Origin: Verrucomicrobiota bacterium
GTDB taxonomy: Bacteria > Verrucomicrobiota > Verrucomicrobiia > Opitutales > Opitutaceae
Assembly: GCA_018239845.1 (NCBI GenBank)
Contig: JAFEGO010000073.1
Coordinates: forward strand, 1 to 64,000
Length of the DNA: 64,000 nucleotides
Direction of reading: 5' to 3'
Of this stretch, positions 34,482 through 43,650 are shown one piece after another. A program made the position numbers and the translations under genes. Within the stretch, counting starts at the first letter, position 1. Every line of letters starts with the position of its first letter. Under the pieces are notes generated by a model. The model was not told the origin of the DNA, made no database searches, and worked only from the letters and a program-made list of their open reading frames with translations.

Positions 34482-35549
34482 TCAGGCTTTCGCGTCTTCG
34501 GGGAGAGCGGCGGCGCCGAGGGCGCCGGCTTTCTCGAGGACGGCGGCGGTGATCTTCTCGGCGAGCTCGGGCTTTTCCTTGAGCGCGGCCTTGGCGGCGT
34601 CGCGGCCCTGGCCGACGAGCGCGCCTTCGTAGGCGATCCAGGCGCCTTTCTTCTCAAGGACCTTGTGCTCGATGCCGAGGTCGATGAGGGAGCCGGTCTT
34701 CGAGATGCCCTCGTCGTACATGATGTCGAACTCGACCTCGGTGAACGGGGGGGCGATCTTGTTCTTCACGACCTTGATCTTGGTGCGGTTGCCGATGACC
34801 TTGCCCTCGGGGGTCTTGATCTGGTCCTTGCGGCGGATGTCGATGCGGACGGAGGCGAAGAACTTCAGCGCGCGGCCGCCGGAGGTGGTCTCGGGGCTGC
34901 CAAACATGACGCCGATCTTTTCGCGGATCTGGTTGGTGAAGATGCACACGCAGTTCGTCTTGCTGACGACGGCGGTGAGGCGGCGCATGGCCTGCGACAT
35001 CAGGCGGGCCTGGCTGCCCATCGTCATGTCGCCCATCTGGCCGTCGAGCTCGGCCTTGGTGATGAGGGCGGCCACGGAGTCGAGGACGATGACGTCGATC
35101 GAGTTGGAGCGGATGAGCGTCTCCATGATGTTGAGCGCGTCCTCGCCGGAGTCGGGCTGGGAGACTAGGAGGTCATCGAGCTTCACGCCGACGACCTTGG
35201 CGTACTTCGGGTCGAGCGCGTGCTCGACGTCGATGAAGGCCGCGAGGCCGCCGCGCTTCTGGGCCTCGGCGATGACACTGAGACAGAAAGTGGTCTTACC
35301 GGAGGACTCCGGACCGTAGATTTCAACAATGCGGCCCTTGGGCAGGCCGCCGACGCCGAGGGCGAGGTCGATCGCGAGGGAGCCGGTCGTGAGCACCTCG
35401 ACCTTCATCTTCTGGTTGCTGCCGAGGCGCATGATCGAGCCCTCGCCGAACTGCTTCGTGATGGAGGAGAGCGCGAGCTCGATGTTTTTCTCGCGCGCGG
35501 CGGTGGCGGGAGCGGCGGCAGGGGCTTTGGTCGGAGCGGCTTTGGACAT
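34482..35549 (-). CDS. recA: Recombinase RecA
   Basis: The 355-residue protein pairs homologous DNA strands, drives recombination repair and triggers LexA cleavage. The Walker A loop is GPESSGKTT. Other signatures are [19 protein letters not shown], the L2-region [28 protein letters not shown], and NKIAPPF. An Ala/Pro-rich N-terminal extension ([16 protein letters not shown]) precedes the core, and the C-terminus is short and acidic. A single-gene transcript is suggested by the following terminator and the divergent padR gene. Confidence 0.98.
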   Translation of the reverse strand: MSKAAPTKAPAAAPATAAREKNIELALSSITKQFGEGSIMRLGSNQKMKVEVLTTGSLAIDLALGVGGLPKGRIVEIYGPESSGKTTFCLSVIAEAQKRGGLAAFIDVEHALDPKYAKVVGVKLDDLLVSQPDSGEDALNIMETLIRSNSIDVIVLDSVAALITKAELDGQMGDMTMGSQARLMSQAMRRLTAVVSKTNCVCIFTNQIREKIGVMFGSPETTSGGRALKFFASVRIDIRRKDQIKTPEGKVIGNRTKIKVVKNKIAPPFTEVEFDIMYDEGISKTGSLIDLGIEHKVLEKKGAWIAYEGALVGQGRDAAKAALKEKPELAEKITAAVLEKAGALGAAALPEDAKA

Positions 35550-35597
35550 GGGACAGGTAGGTTGGATTTAAGGGAGCAACAGAGTAGGCGAAGGGTG

Positions 35598-35613
35598 TGA
35601 CAACCCTGTGTCA
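35598..35613. promoter_or_regulatory. Dyad between recA and padR
   Basis: TGACA (35598-35602) and TGTCA (35609-35613) form an inverted pair with six bases between, about 50 bases upstream of the recA start. A LexA-type site would be expected for recA, but this spacing and sequence are not a match I can confirm. It could instead serve the divergent padR gene. Confidence 0.3.
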
Positions 35614-35668
35614 GGAGACTTTTCGCGCCGCCGGGGTGGAGGCAAGCCCGGCGTGGCGAATTCGTTCT

Positions 35669-35700
35669 CCTGTTGACTTTCAACAGGAACTCCTGTTGGC
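35669..35700. promoter_or_regulatory. Putative PadR operator upstream of padR
   Basis: CCTGTTGA (35669-35676) and TCAACAGG (35680-35687) form a perfect 8-bp dyad. A third half-site, TCCTGTTGGC, follows at 35691-35700, ending seven bases before the padR ATG. PadR-like regulators often bind such a dyad in front of their own gene and the paired transporter gene, so autorepression is a fair inference. Confidence 0.6.
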
Positions 35701-35707
35701 AAACCAC

Positions 35708-36046
35708 ATGAATCCCGCCGACCGCATCGAGTTCCTGCAGGGAACGCTCGATCTCCTTGTGCTCCAGACGCTCGCCAGCCTGGGCGCGCTCCACGGCTTT
35801 GGCATCGCCCGCCGCATCGAGCAGGTCTCGGGCGACACCGTGCTGGTCAACCAGGGCACGATCTACCCGGCGCTGGTGCGGCTGGAGGAGCAGGGCTGGA
35901 TCAGCTCGGAGTGGGGCGTGAGCGAGAACAACCGCCGCGCGCGCTTCTACTCCATCACCGCCGCCGGCCGCAAACAGCTGAAGGGCGAGATCGCCAACTG
36001 GCAGCGGGTCGCCGCGCTGGTCAACGCCGTCCTCGCCGGAGCCTGA
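35708..36046 (+). CDS. PadR-family transcriptional regulator
   Basis: The 112-residue winged-helix regulator has the PadR signature FLQGTLDLLVLQTLASLGALHGFGIARRIEQVS, NQGTIYPALVRLEEQGWI and a C-terminal dimerisation helix. The ATG at 35708 was chosen because the conserved region begins there; the longer open frame would run through the operator-like repeats. The ADOP permease gene starts three bases after its stop, a pairing often seen in Acidobacteria and Verrucomicrobia, so it probably controls the transporter. The effector is unknown. Confidence 0.9.
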   Translation: MNPADRIEFLQGTLDLLVLQTLASLGALHGFGIARRIEQVSGDTVLVNQGTIYPALVRLEEQGWISSEWGVSENNRRARFYSITAAGRKQLKGEIANWQRVAALVNAVLAGA

Positions 36047-36049
36047 GCC

Positions 36050-38755
36050 ATGAGCCGCCTCGCCCAAAAGATCCGCCACCTCTTCCAGCGCCGGGCGCGG
36101 GTGCGCCGGCTCGAGGAGGAGATGCAGACCCACATCGACCTCCTCACCGAGGAAGGCGTGCGGCAGGGCCTCGACCGCCCCGAGGCGCGCCGCCGGGCGC
36201 ACCTCGCCTTTGGCAACGTTCTATCGACGCGCGAAGAGACCGAGGACGCCCTTGGCTGGCCGGCGCTGGAGTCGCTCGCGCACGACGTGCGGATCGCGTT
36301 TCGCAGCCTGGTGCGCCGGCCGGCGTTTTCATTCAGCTTAATCCTGATTCTCGCGCTCGGCATCGGCGCGACCACCTCGATTTTCACCCTCGTGCGCGGC
36401 ATGTTGTGGACGCCGCTGCCCGTGCCCGCGCCGCAGGAGCTGCGCGCGGCGCTGAACAACGAGCAGCGCCAGTTCCGGTTTTCCGCCCCCACCGTGCGCC
36501 GCCTCGAGGCCAGCACCGGACTCCGCGGGCGGGTCGCGGCCTACACGGATGTCAACCGGCTCATCCTCCGCCGCGGGGATGCGTCGGCCGAGACGTTCAT
36601 GGCGCAATTCGTCAACGGCGCATTCTTCTCCTCCCTCCAGCTCAGCGCCGCCCAAGGCCGCCTGCTCACACCCGCCGATGACAACGAGAATCATCCCAAC
36701 CCCGTCGCGGTGATTTCGTGGACGTGGTGGCAGCGCAAGCTCGGCGGCGATCCCGCCATCATCGGCCAGACCCTGCGGCTCAACGGCGTGGACGTCACCG
36801 TCGTCGGCGTGGCTGCGGCGAATTTCGCCAGCGTAATGATCGGGGACGCACCCGATGCTTGGGTGCCGCTGAGCCTGGTGGCGACCGTGCGGGCGCAACC
36901 CTCGGCCTCGATTGTCTCGCGCAAGGACTCGCCCGGGCTCGCCGACTGGGTTCGCGTGGACAACGTCTTCTGGCTGCACGTGCTCCTGCGGGAGCGGGCC
37001 GGCGCCCCCGCCGCCCAAGGCGTGCTCGAGGCCGCCTGGCAGCCGCAACTCGACGCCGCCCTCGCCGAGATGGACGATGCCACGGATCGCACCGAATTTG
37101 CGCGCGACCGGCCGCGCCTCGTGCCCAGCCCCGGCGGCTACTCTTCAACGCGGAAAAGCTTCCGCACCGTCGGCCTCACCCTCTCGTTGCTTGTGGGCGC
37201 GGTCGTGCTCGTCACCGCGGCCAACTCCTCGACGCTCCTGCTGCTGCGCCAGCTCGCGCGCAGCCGCGAACTCGGCGTGCGTCTCGCGCTCGGGGCGGGC
37301 CCGTGGCGGCTGGCGCGCGCGGCGCTGATGGAGGGCCTCGTGCTCTCGCTCGGCGGCGCAGTGGCCGGCGGCGTGCTCGCCCTGTGGCTGACGCCGCTCC
37401 TCGCCGGCTGGCTCGTGCCCGACGCGGTCGACTCGCTCCCCGGGATCGATCCCACGCTGCTCCTGAGCCTCGGCGGACTGGCTGTGGCACTCGGCCTCGC
37501 ACTCGGCGCGGCGCCGGCCTGGCTCAGCGCGCACCTCTCGCCCCAGACCATCATCCAACAGCGCGGCGCGATGGCCGGCGGCTCCCTGCGGCTCGGCCGG
37601 ATCCTGATTGTGGTGCAGCTCGCGCTCTCCGTGCTGCTCGTGGCCGTGGCGGTGTCGCTCGCGCGCGACCTCCGCCACGTGCTGCACTCCGAACTCGGTT
37701 ATTCCCGCCAGAGCGTGGTGACGACCTTCTTCGATCTCTCCGCCTCGGGCATCGCGCCGGAGCGGCAGGAGGCCACCGCGCGCCGCCTCCGGGCGGCCGC
37801 CGCGGCGCTTCCCGGGGTGCAGTCCGTCGGCTTCGCGCAAGCCGGCGTGCTGAGCGGCAGCAGCACGAGCAGCGGGATCTATTTCCGCGGCGAAGGCGTG
37901 AACCAGCCGAAGGACAGCGTCCAGACCGAGAGCATCGACGAAGGCTATCTCAGCACCCTCGGCCTCGGCCTGCTGCGGGGCCGCGGCATCTCTATGGACG
38001 ACCGGGCCAACCGCCCGCGCGTCGCGGTGCTGAGCCAGGCCCTCGCCAAGCAGGTCTATGGCTCCGCGGATCCCATCGGGCGGCGCTTCGGCTTCGGCCC
38101 GATCGCGGACCAGGATGACTGGGAAATCGTCGGGGTCGTCGCCGATGCACGCGTCAACGACGTCCGCGAGGCACCCACGCCCCTGATCTACATGTCGCTG
38201 CTCCAGTGGCAGAGCGCCCCGCACTGCCTCGCGATCCGCGTCGCCGGCGACGCTGCCGCCGTGCGCGAGACCATCCGCAAGCAAATCTCCGCGGCCGAGC
38301 CCAACGTGATGTTCAGCCGCTGGGCTACGATCGAGGAGCGCATCGACCAGTGGACCAGCCACGACCGAGCGGCGGTGCGGCTGACGGCAGGCTTCGGCGC
38401 ACTGGCGACGCTGCTGGCCGGCCTCGGCGTCTTCGGCGCGCTCGGCTACCTCGTGGCTAGCCGCTCGCGCGACATCGCGGTGCGCCTCGCCATCGGCGCC
38501 GAGCCGGGCCTCATCTGGCGCGGCATCGTGAAGGAGGCGTTCATCCTCGGCCTCGCGGGCGCCGGGCTCGGATTATTTTTCGCCGCGGTGCTACCGCGCT
38601 GGCTGAGCGCGTGGATGATGACAGGGCTGCACACCGACTGGCTGGCCATCACCCTCGCAGTGATCGCCGGCCTCGCCGCCGCCGTGTTGGGCGGGTTGAT
38701 ACCCGCCCGCCGCGCCGCCAAGGTCGATCCACTGAAGCTGCTGCGGGCGGAGTAG
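36050..38755 (+). CDS. ADOP-family duplicated ABC transporter permease (MacB/FtsX-like)
   Basis: The 901-residue membrane protein has an N-terminal cytosolic helical region of about 80 residues (LEEEMQTHIDLLTEEGVRQGL). It then has two MacB/FtsX-type permease halves, each with a periplasmic domain (MacB_PCD) and membrane helices: one near 90-110 and a group near 370-530, and a final group of three near 770-890. The closing RRAAKVDPLKLLRAE is the usual FtsX-family end. No ATPase gene is adjacent, as is common for ADOP permeases. Substrates may be peptides, drugs or lipoproteins. Confidence 0.88.
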   Translation: MSRLAQKIRHLFQRRARVRRLEEEMQTHIDLLTEEGVRQGLDRPEARRRAHLAFGNVLSTREETEDALGWPALESLAHDVRIAFRSLVRRPAFSFSLILILALGIGATTSIFTLVRGMLWTPLPVPAPQELRAALNNEQRQFRFSAPTVRRLEASTGLRGRVAAYTDVNRLILRRGDASAETFMAQFVNGAFFSSLQLSAAQGRLLTPADDNENHPNPVAVISWTWWQRKLGGDPAIIGQTLRLNGVDVTVVGVAAANFASVMIGDAPDAWVPLSLVATVRAQPSASIVSRKDSPGLADWVRVDNVFWLHVLLRERAGAPAAQGVLEAAWQPQLDAALAEMDDATDRTEFARDRPRLVPSPGGYSSTRKSFRTVGLTLSLLVGAVVLVTAANSSTLLLLRQLARSRELGVRLALGAGPWRLARAALMEGLVLSLGGAVAGGVLALWLTPLLAGWLVPDAVDSLPGIDPTLLLSLGGLAVALGLALGAAPAWLSAHLSPQTIIQQRGAMAGGSLRLGRILIVVQLALSVLLVAVAVSLARDLRHVLHSELGYSRQSVVTTFFDLSASGIAPERQEATARRLRAAAAALPGVQSVGFAQAGVLSGSSTSSGIYFRGEGVNQPKDSVQTESIDEGYLSTLGLGLLRGRGISMDDRANRPRVAVLSQALAKQVYGSADPIGRRFGFGPIADQDDWEIVGVVADARVNDVREAPTPLIYMSLLQWQSAPHCLAIRVAGDAAAVRETIRKQISAAEPNVMFSRWATIEERIDQWTSHDRAAVRLTAGFGALATLLAGLGVFGALGYLVASRSRDIAVRLAIGAEPGLIWRGIVKEAFILGLAGAGLGLFFAAVLPRWLSAWMMTGLHTDWLAITLAVIAGLAAAVLGGLIPARRAAKVDPLKLLRAE

Positions 38756-38835
38756 ACGACGCGGCGCCCGCGACCGCCGGAGGAAAATGGCTCGAAGCGC
38801 GGCCGGCGTCGGCTTTAACTCGATGCGTGCTGATC

Positions 38836-40056
38836 ATGGTTTTCCGGCGATTCCCTTTGCGGACGGCGATCCTAGTGCTGTGCGCGGCGGCGTTCGCCGC
38901 CCGCCTGAACGCCGCGGCGGTGAAGCCGGATTATTACGCCGCGCGCGGGTTTGCCGTGGAACTCCAGCAGGACTTCAACGAGCGCAACTGCATCGCCCTG
39001 TTCGACCGGCTGGACCGCGATGCGCTGCGCCACCGCATCTTCCGTCCGCTGGGCGAAGCAATCGAGCAGGATCAGGAAACCCAAACCGTCTGGACGTCGT
39101 CGATCCTGCCCTCGATCGAGAATGACCTGCAGCGTCTCGACCACATGACCAGCCTCGCCGTGGGCCGCGTCATTTTGCTCGGCGATGGCGACCGCGCGGT
39201 CGAGTGCATCTTTTTCGGCGACAAGGACGCGTTCCAGCTGATCACCCTCCGCCTGCATGAAGCGGCGGACGGCCACATCGGGATATCCGACCTGCAGTTC
39301 CTGGGCTCACCGCTGGATATTTCCCATCGTATCCGCCAGAGCCTGTTGCTGGGCGGGTTGAGAAGCCACGACCTGCTTCCCGACGATGAACTGGCCTTGC
39401 AACACATGGTGGAAGGCTCGGACCGGCCGCAAATCAACCAGACCCTGTATCTGCTGCAGCAGGGCAAGGCCGACGAAGCCTACCGCACCTGGCTCAATGT
39501 GTCGGAAGACCTGCAGCAATCCGCCATCGGGAACGACATGCGCGCCCGCCTGGCCGGGCGCGGCAGCAAGCAAGCGGCCGAGGACATGCGGGCCGCGTGG
39601 CGGGCCAACCCCGCCACCAATCCCTTCGCCGCCTACAGCCTCGCCCTCACCGAGCAGGACCTGCCGCGGGCCCTCGCCACCTTGGACCTCGTATTGCAGG
39701 AAACGCAGCAGCTCGCCTTCCTGCGCGGCATCAAAGCCGGCCTGCTGCTCAAACTTGGACGGGCCGAGGAAGCCCTCCAGCTGTCCCAGGATGTCTGCGA
39801 ACTCACTCCGATCAACGGCGTGAGTTACATGGTCGGCGTCGCCGCCGCCGCCGAGTTGCAGCGGCCTCAGGTTGCGCTGGAGCTGATCCAACGCTGGCAC
39901 CACGTGAGCACCACCGAGAGCATCGACCTCAGCCTGAAAGGCGAGGACCGGACGCTTACCAAGCTCACCGCCTTCCTCCAATCCTCCGCCTATCAGGACT
40001 GGCTGACCGAGGCGAAGAAGGCGGACCAGGCCATCACGAAGAAGCCGGCGGATTGA
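38836..40056 (+). CDS. Exported TPR-like protein, function unknown
   Basis: The 406-residue protein has a signal peptide (MVFRRFPLRTAILVLCAAAF, cleavage near NAA-A). The mature part is alpha-helical, and the second half suggests tetratricopeptide-like repeats (DLPRALATLDLVLQETQ, LGRAEEALQLSQDVCEL). No catalytic motif is seen. Its last 23 bases overlap, tail to tail, the end of the DUF3857 protein gene on the other strand. Both proteins are exported, so they may work in the same compartment. Confidence 0.75.
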   Translation: MVFRRFPLRTAILVLCAAAFAARLNAAAVKPDYYAARGFAVELQQDFNERNCIALFDRLDRDALRHRIFRPLGEAIEQDQETQTVWTSSILPSIENDLQRLDHMTSLAVGRVILLGDGDRAVECIFFGDKDAFQLITLRLHEAADGHIGISDLQFLGSPLDISHRIRQSLLLGGLRSHDLLPDDELALQHMVEGSDRPQINQTLYLLQQGKADEAYRTWLNVSEDLQQSAIGNDMRARLAGRGSKQAAEDMRAAWRANPATNPFAAYSLALTEQDLPRALATLDLVLQETQQLAFLRGIKAGLLLKLGRAEEALQLSQDVCELTPINGVSYMVGVAAAAELQRPQVALELIQRWHHVSTTESIDLSLKGEDRTLTKLTAFLQSSAYQDWLTEAKKADQAITKKPAD

Positions 40057-42100
40057 CCGCCGCCTTCGCGGACGGGCCGGCCGGCTTGGCCGGTTCCTTC
40101 GCACCTTTGTGCAGGCTGGTCGACATCGCGCCCAGGATTTCGTCCACCGCGTCGCAGAAGGAACCCATGTGCTCCGGCGGCACGTAGTCGCCGGTGAAAC
40201 GCAGGTCGTGCTCGGCGACGAACCGTTTGCCGGCGAGGCCCTTCTCCACGCGGTACTCGATCCCATCGGTGCGGATGGTCTGCGGCTGCTGTTCATAGGG
40301 CAGGTCGAAGGGCAGATCCATCTCGATGCGGTGGCGGACAAAGCGGTCGGAGGGGAGGGCGTAGGGCCAGTGGCGGCGGCGGGTCTCCGGCGGATCGAGC
40401 AGCGTGCGGAGCGCGTAGGCGTAGGTCGAGATGACCGTGTTGCCGTCTTCGGTCGCCATGAAGCCGGGGATGCGGTAGCGGGCGGTCATCACAATGCGGT
40501 TGGCCACCGGATCGTCGCGCACCACGGGCGGATCGACCTCCTCGATTTTTTTATAGAACCGCCCGAGGTAGTTGAACCAGTGGGTGCTCCGCACCTCGGG
40601 CGTCGTGGTTTCCATGCTCTGCCGGAAAAAATCCGCCTGCAAATCCCGCACGGTCACCTCCGTCGTCAGCGTGGCCGTGCCCGTGGCCGCATCAATGGTG
40701 ATGCGGTCGCAGGTGACCATGTCCGGCTCCTTCTCGTCGTCGGACGGCACGACGGAGAGGTCCGTCGTCTCGGGCCGCACGATGAGCGCGCGCCGGTAGG
40801 GCGGCACAGCCCAGCGGCCAATCGGACCCTGCTGGTGCTTGAGCGTCGCATCCAGCCAGCGCAGCTGGCCCTCGAACTGGTAGGCGACGATCGCGTGGTT
40901 GAACGCCACCGGGCTCGGCCCGTATTCGTCGAGGCGATCGCGCAGCTCGGTGTTCACGAGCGCCGGCCAGGCCTCGAAGCCCAGTTCGCGCAGGATCGTC
41001 GTGAGCAGCATGGCCTTGTCCTTACAGTCGCCAAAGCGCGTCGAGCAGACGTCGGCCAGCGGACGGGGCCGGAGGTTGTGTTCGCCGACCGCCATGGAGA
41101 AATAGCGGATGTCGTCCTGCACCCAGCGGACCGCGGCCTTGAGCCGGTCGGCCGGGGTGGGCAGGTCCTTTTTCCACTTCTCCACCATCCGGTGCGCATC
41201 CGCGGGCAGTTCGCCCGCGCTGGCAAAGAGCGGCACGGCCCAGTCGGCCACCTCGCCCCAGGCGCGGATGGAGCTGCACCGCAGCATGGGCCAGTAGGGT
41301 GACGCACACGTGGGGATGCCGCCCTCAAACGTGATCGCCGGCAGATCCGCGGCCTCCCAACGATAGACGCGGCCCGCGGCCGTTGACTTGTCCTCCAGGG
41401 CACTGCGCAACGCCGCGTGGCGGAACAACGCCTCCGGCAGCCCGTGGGTGGCGGGCGGGATGAAATAGTTCCAGGCTGGCGCCGGTGCATCCGCCGGCAC
41501 ATGCACCGTGATCACCTCGCGCCGCACCGGGCACATCGAGCCCAGGTAGTGCCGCGCCCCGAGGATGCCCCGCAGCGCGGGGTTGTCCGAGCGCAGCGTA
41601 TAGGCCGTCTCGATCACATCGCCCACGCGCACATCCTCCAATACCGCCGCGGCGGTCACGAGCCCGGTGAAGAGCTGGTTCTCGAGTTCCAGCTCGCGTT
41701 GCAGGCGGGTGAATTTCACGCCGGGCAGCCGGTTCACGACGCGGCCGTCGCGCGTGATCTTCAGCGTGTGCCAGGTGACATTCTCATAGGCCGGGGAAAA
41801 CTCGTTCGTCTGGCGCGAGTATTCGCGCACGCCGGCCGCGGTGAGCAGGCGCACCACGGTGTGGAAATAGTATTCGCTGCTACCGGCCGTGAGCGAATCC
41901 TGGGCGTCGATGAGCAGTACCTCGGCGGGGAATCCGCCGGGGCCATCACCCACCGGCAGCGTCCATGACTCCGGCTGCACCCACGCCGGCGCCGCGCCGA
42001 TCTGTACGACCGGACTGGTATCAGCAGTCGCCACCGGCTCGGCGGCGCGGACGGTCAGCACTGCCACGATCAGCCAAAGGGGAAGAAGAAGCCGGCGCAT
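40034..42100 (-). CDS. Exported DUF3857/transglutaminase-like protein
   Basis: The 688-residue protein has a signal peptide (MRRLLLPLWLIVAVLTVRA). An N-terminal DUF3857 beta domain follows (about 60-240, including TNEFSPAYENVTWHTLKI). A transglutaminase-like domain has the catalytic Cys in RFGDCKDKAMLL, His in VAFNHAIV and Asp in RWLDAT. A C-terminal beta-rich domain completes it. The Cys-His-Asp triad is intact, so peptidase or cross-linking activity is possible. The ATG at 42100 was chosen because a GTG three codons upstream would only prepend MRA to the signal peptide. Confidence 0.85.
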   Translation of the reverse strand: MRRLLLPLWLIVAVLTVRAAEPVATADTSPVVQIGAAPAWVQPESWTLPVGDGPGGFPAEVLLIDAQDSLTAGSSEYYFHTVVRLLTAAGVREYSRQTNEFSPAYENVTWHTLKITRDGRVVNRLPGVKFTRLQRELELENQLFTGLVTAAAVLEDVRVGDVIETAYTLRSDNPALRGILGARHYLGSMCPVRREVITVHVPADAPAPAWNYFIPPATHGLPEALFRHAALRSALEDKSTAAGRVYRWEAADLPAITFEGGIPTCASPYWPMLRCSSIRAWGEVADWAVPLFASAGELPADAHRMVEKWKKDLPTPADRLKAAVRWVQDDIRYFSMAVGEHNLRPRPLADVCSTRFGDCKDKAMLLTTILRELGFEAWPALVNTELRDRLDEYGPSPVAFNHAIVAYQFEGQLRWLDATLKHQQGPIGRWAVPPYRRALIVRPETTDLSVVPSDDEKEPDMVTCDRITIDAATGTATLTTEVTVRDLQADFFRQSMETTTPEVRSTHWFNYLGRFYKKIEEVDPPVVRDDPVANRIVMTARYRIPGFMATEDGNTVISTYAYALRTLLDPPETRRRHWPYALPSDRFVRHRIEMDLPFDLPYEQQPQTIRTDGIEYRVEKGLAGKRFVAEHDLRFTGDYVPPEHMGSFCDAVDEILGAMSTSLHKGAKEPAKPAGPSAKAAVNPPASS

Positions 42101-42179
42101 GGCTCTCACGCTGGGAATCCGCCGTATCCATGGCGAGCGCGTTGTGCGCGCGGTGAGCCAAACCGCGCCCGCCCCGGGC

Positions 42180-42545
42180 TCAGTGCCCGGAGGCGCCGCC
42201 GGTCTTGTTGAAGGCCGTGGCGAAGTACACCGCGAGGAGGATGAGGCCGAAGCTCACGGCGTAGTTCCACTTGAGCTTTTCGCCCAGCACGAGCCACGCG
42301 AAGCAGACGAAGACGCCGAGTGTGATCACCTCCTGCAGGATCTTGAGCTGATAGCCCGACATACCCTGCGCATAGCCGCTGCGGTTGGCCGGCACCATCA
42401 GGCAGTATTCGAAAAACGCGATCGTCCACGACATCAGGATCACGGTCCAGACCGCCTTGCCCTCGAAGATCTTGAGCTTCAGCTGACCGTACCAGGCGAA
42501 GGTCATGAAGATGTTGGAGCCGACGAGGAGGAGAATGGTTTTCAC
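42180..42545 (-). CDS. DUF486 (DMT-superfamily) small membrane protein
   Basis: The 121-residue protein has four predicted membrane helices: KTILLLVGSNIFMTFAWYG, TVILMSWTIAFFEYCLMVP, KILQEVITLGVFVCFAWLVL and YAVSFGLILLAVYFATAF. It matches DUF486, related to the small multidrug/EamA group. The GTG at 42545 gives the family N-terminus directly (MKTILLLVG); no ATG is available. The epimerase gene ends 17 bases upstream on the same strand. The substrate is unknown. Confidence 0.85.
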   Translation of the reverse strand: MKTILLLVGSNIFMTFAWYGQLKLKIFEGKAVWTVILMSWTIAFFEYCLMVPANRSGYAQGMSGYQLKILQEVITLGVFVCFAWLVLGEKLKWNYAVSFGLILLAVYFATAFNKTGGASGH

Positions 42546-42562
42546 GGAAAAGTGAGTTTGGA

Positions 42563-43549
42563 TCAGAGCTTGTAGTAACCGCGGAACCACTCGGCGAAGC
42601 GGCGCAGGCCTTCCTCAAGGGGGATCTTGGGCGCGAAGGCAATGGCCGACTGGATCCGCGTGAGGTCGGCGCAGGTCTCCAGCATGTCGCCGGGCTGCGG
42701 CGGGAGGAGCTCGGTGATCGCCGGGCGGCCGAGGAGCTGCTCGAGCATCTGCACGAAGAGCAGCGTCTCCACCGGGCGGTGGTGGCCGAGGTTGTAGATG
42801 CGCACCGTGCGGGCCGCGGTCTCCTCGGCGTCGCGCTGAGGCGGGTAGAGGAGGATCTTCACGACGCCATCGACGATGTCATCCACGTAGGTGAAATCGC
42901 GGAGGTTTTTCCCGTGGTTGAAGAGCTTCAGCGGGCGGCCCTCGCAGATGGCGCGCGCGAAGATCGTCGGCGCCATGTCAGGCCGGCCCCACGGGCCGTA
43001 AACGGTGAAGAAGCGCAGGCCCGTCACGTGCAGGCCGTGGACGTGCGCGTAGCCCTGCGCCATGACCTCGTTGGCCTTCTTCGTCGCGCCGTAGTAGGAG
43101 ACGGGGTGGTCGGTGTTATCGTCCTCGCGGTAGGGCGGCTTGGCGCTCGCCCCGTACACGCTGCTGCTGGAGGCAAAGACGAGGTGTTTGACCCGCGTGC
43201 GGCGGCAGGCCTCGAGGACATTGGCGAAACCCACGAGGTTGCTCTGCGTGTAGACCGCGGGGTTTTCCATGCTGTAGCGCACGCCGGGCTGGGCGCCGAG
43301 GTGGACGACGTAGTCGGGTTTGAAGTGCGCGACGAGCGCCGTGAATTTCTCCGCGTCCGCGAAGTCAGCCTGCACGAAGCGAAAGTCCTTGAGCTCGCCG
43401 AGCTGCGCGAGGCGGGCGCGCTTGAGGTCCACATCGTAGTAGTCCCCCAGGTTGTCCACGCCCAGCACCTCGCAACGGTTCGTCGCCGCGAGCCGGCGGG
43501 CGACATGGTAGCCAATAAAGCCGGCGGTGCCGGTCACGAGGACTTTCAT
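42563..43549 (-). CDS. UDP-glucuronate 4-epimerase-like SDR
   Basis: The 328-residue extended SDR has the NAD loop VTGTAGFIGYHVARRL (GxxGxxG at residues 7-13), a DNLGDYYDVDLKRARL region, ASSSSVYG with the catalytic Ser, and YGATKKANE with Tyr and Lys. The sequence AQPGVRYSMENP and RPDMAPTIFARAI match UDP-glucuronate 4-epimerases, which make UDP-galacturonate for surface polysaccharides. A glucose epimerase is the alternative. No glycosyltransferase cluster is adjacent. Confidence 0.85.
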   Translation of the reverse strand: MKVLVTGTAGFIGYHVARRLAATNRCEVLGVDNLGDYYDVDLKRARLAQLGELKDFRFVQADFADAEKFTALVAHFKPDYVVHLGAQPGVRYSMENPAVYTQSNLVGFANVLEACRRTRVKHLVFASSSSVYGASAKPPYREDDNTDHPVSYYGATKKANEVMAQGYAHVHGLHVTGLRFFTVYGPWGRPDMAPTIFARAICEGRPLKLFNHGKNLRDFTYVDDIVDGVVKILLYPPQRDAEETAARTVRIYNLGHHRPVETLLFVQMLEQLLGRPAITELLPPQPGDMLETCADLTRIQSAIAFAPKIPLEEGLRRFAEWFRGYYKL

Positions 43550-43650
43550 CCGGCGTGTGATAAACGTCGGTACGGGACGGCGCTAGGAAAAAGGGGAGCC
43601 GTGCGGCGATCGCCAGCGAACCGGCAAAACGCTCGCCGCACCTAAATCGT

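Noticed and set aside
35598..35613. LexA (SOS) box for recA
   Set aside because: The TGACA-N6-TGTCA dyad does not match a LexA motif that I can support for this group; it is listed only as an unassigned dyad.
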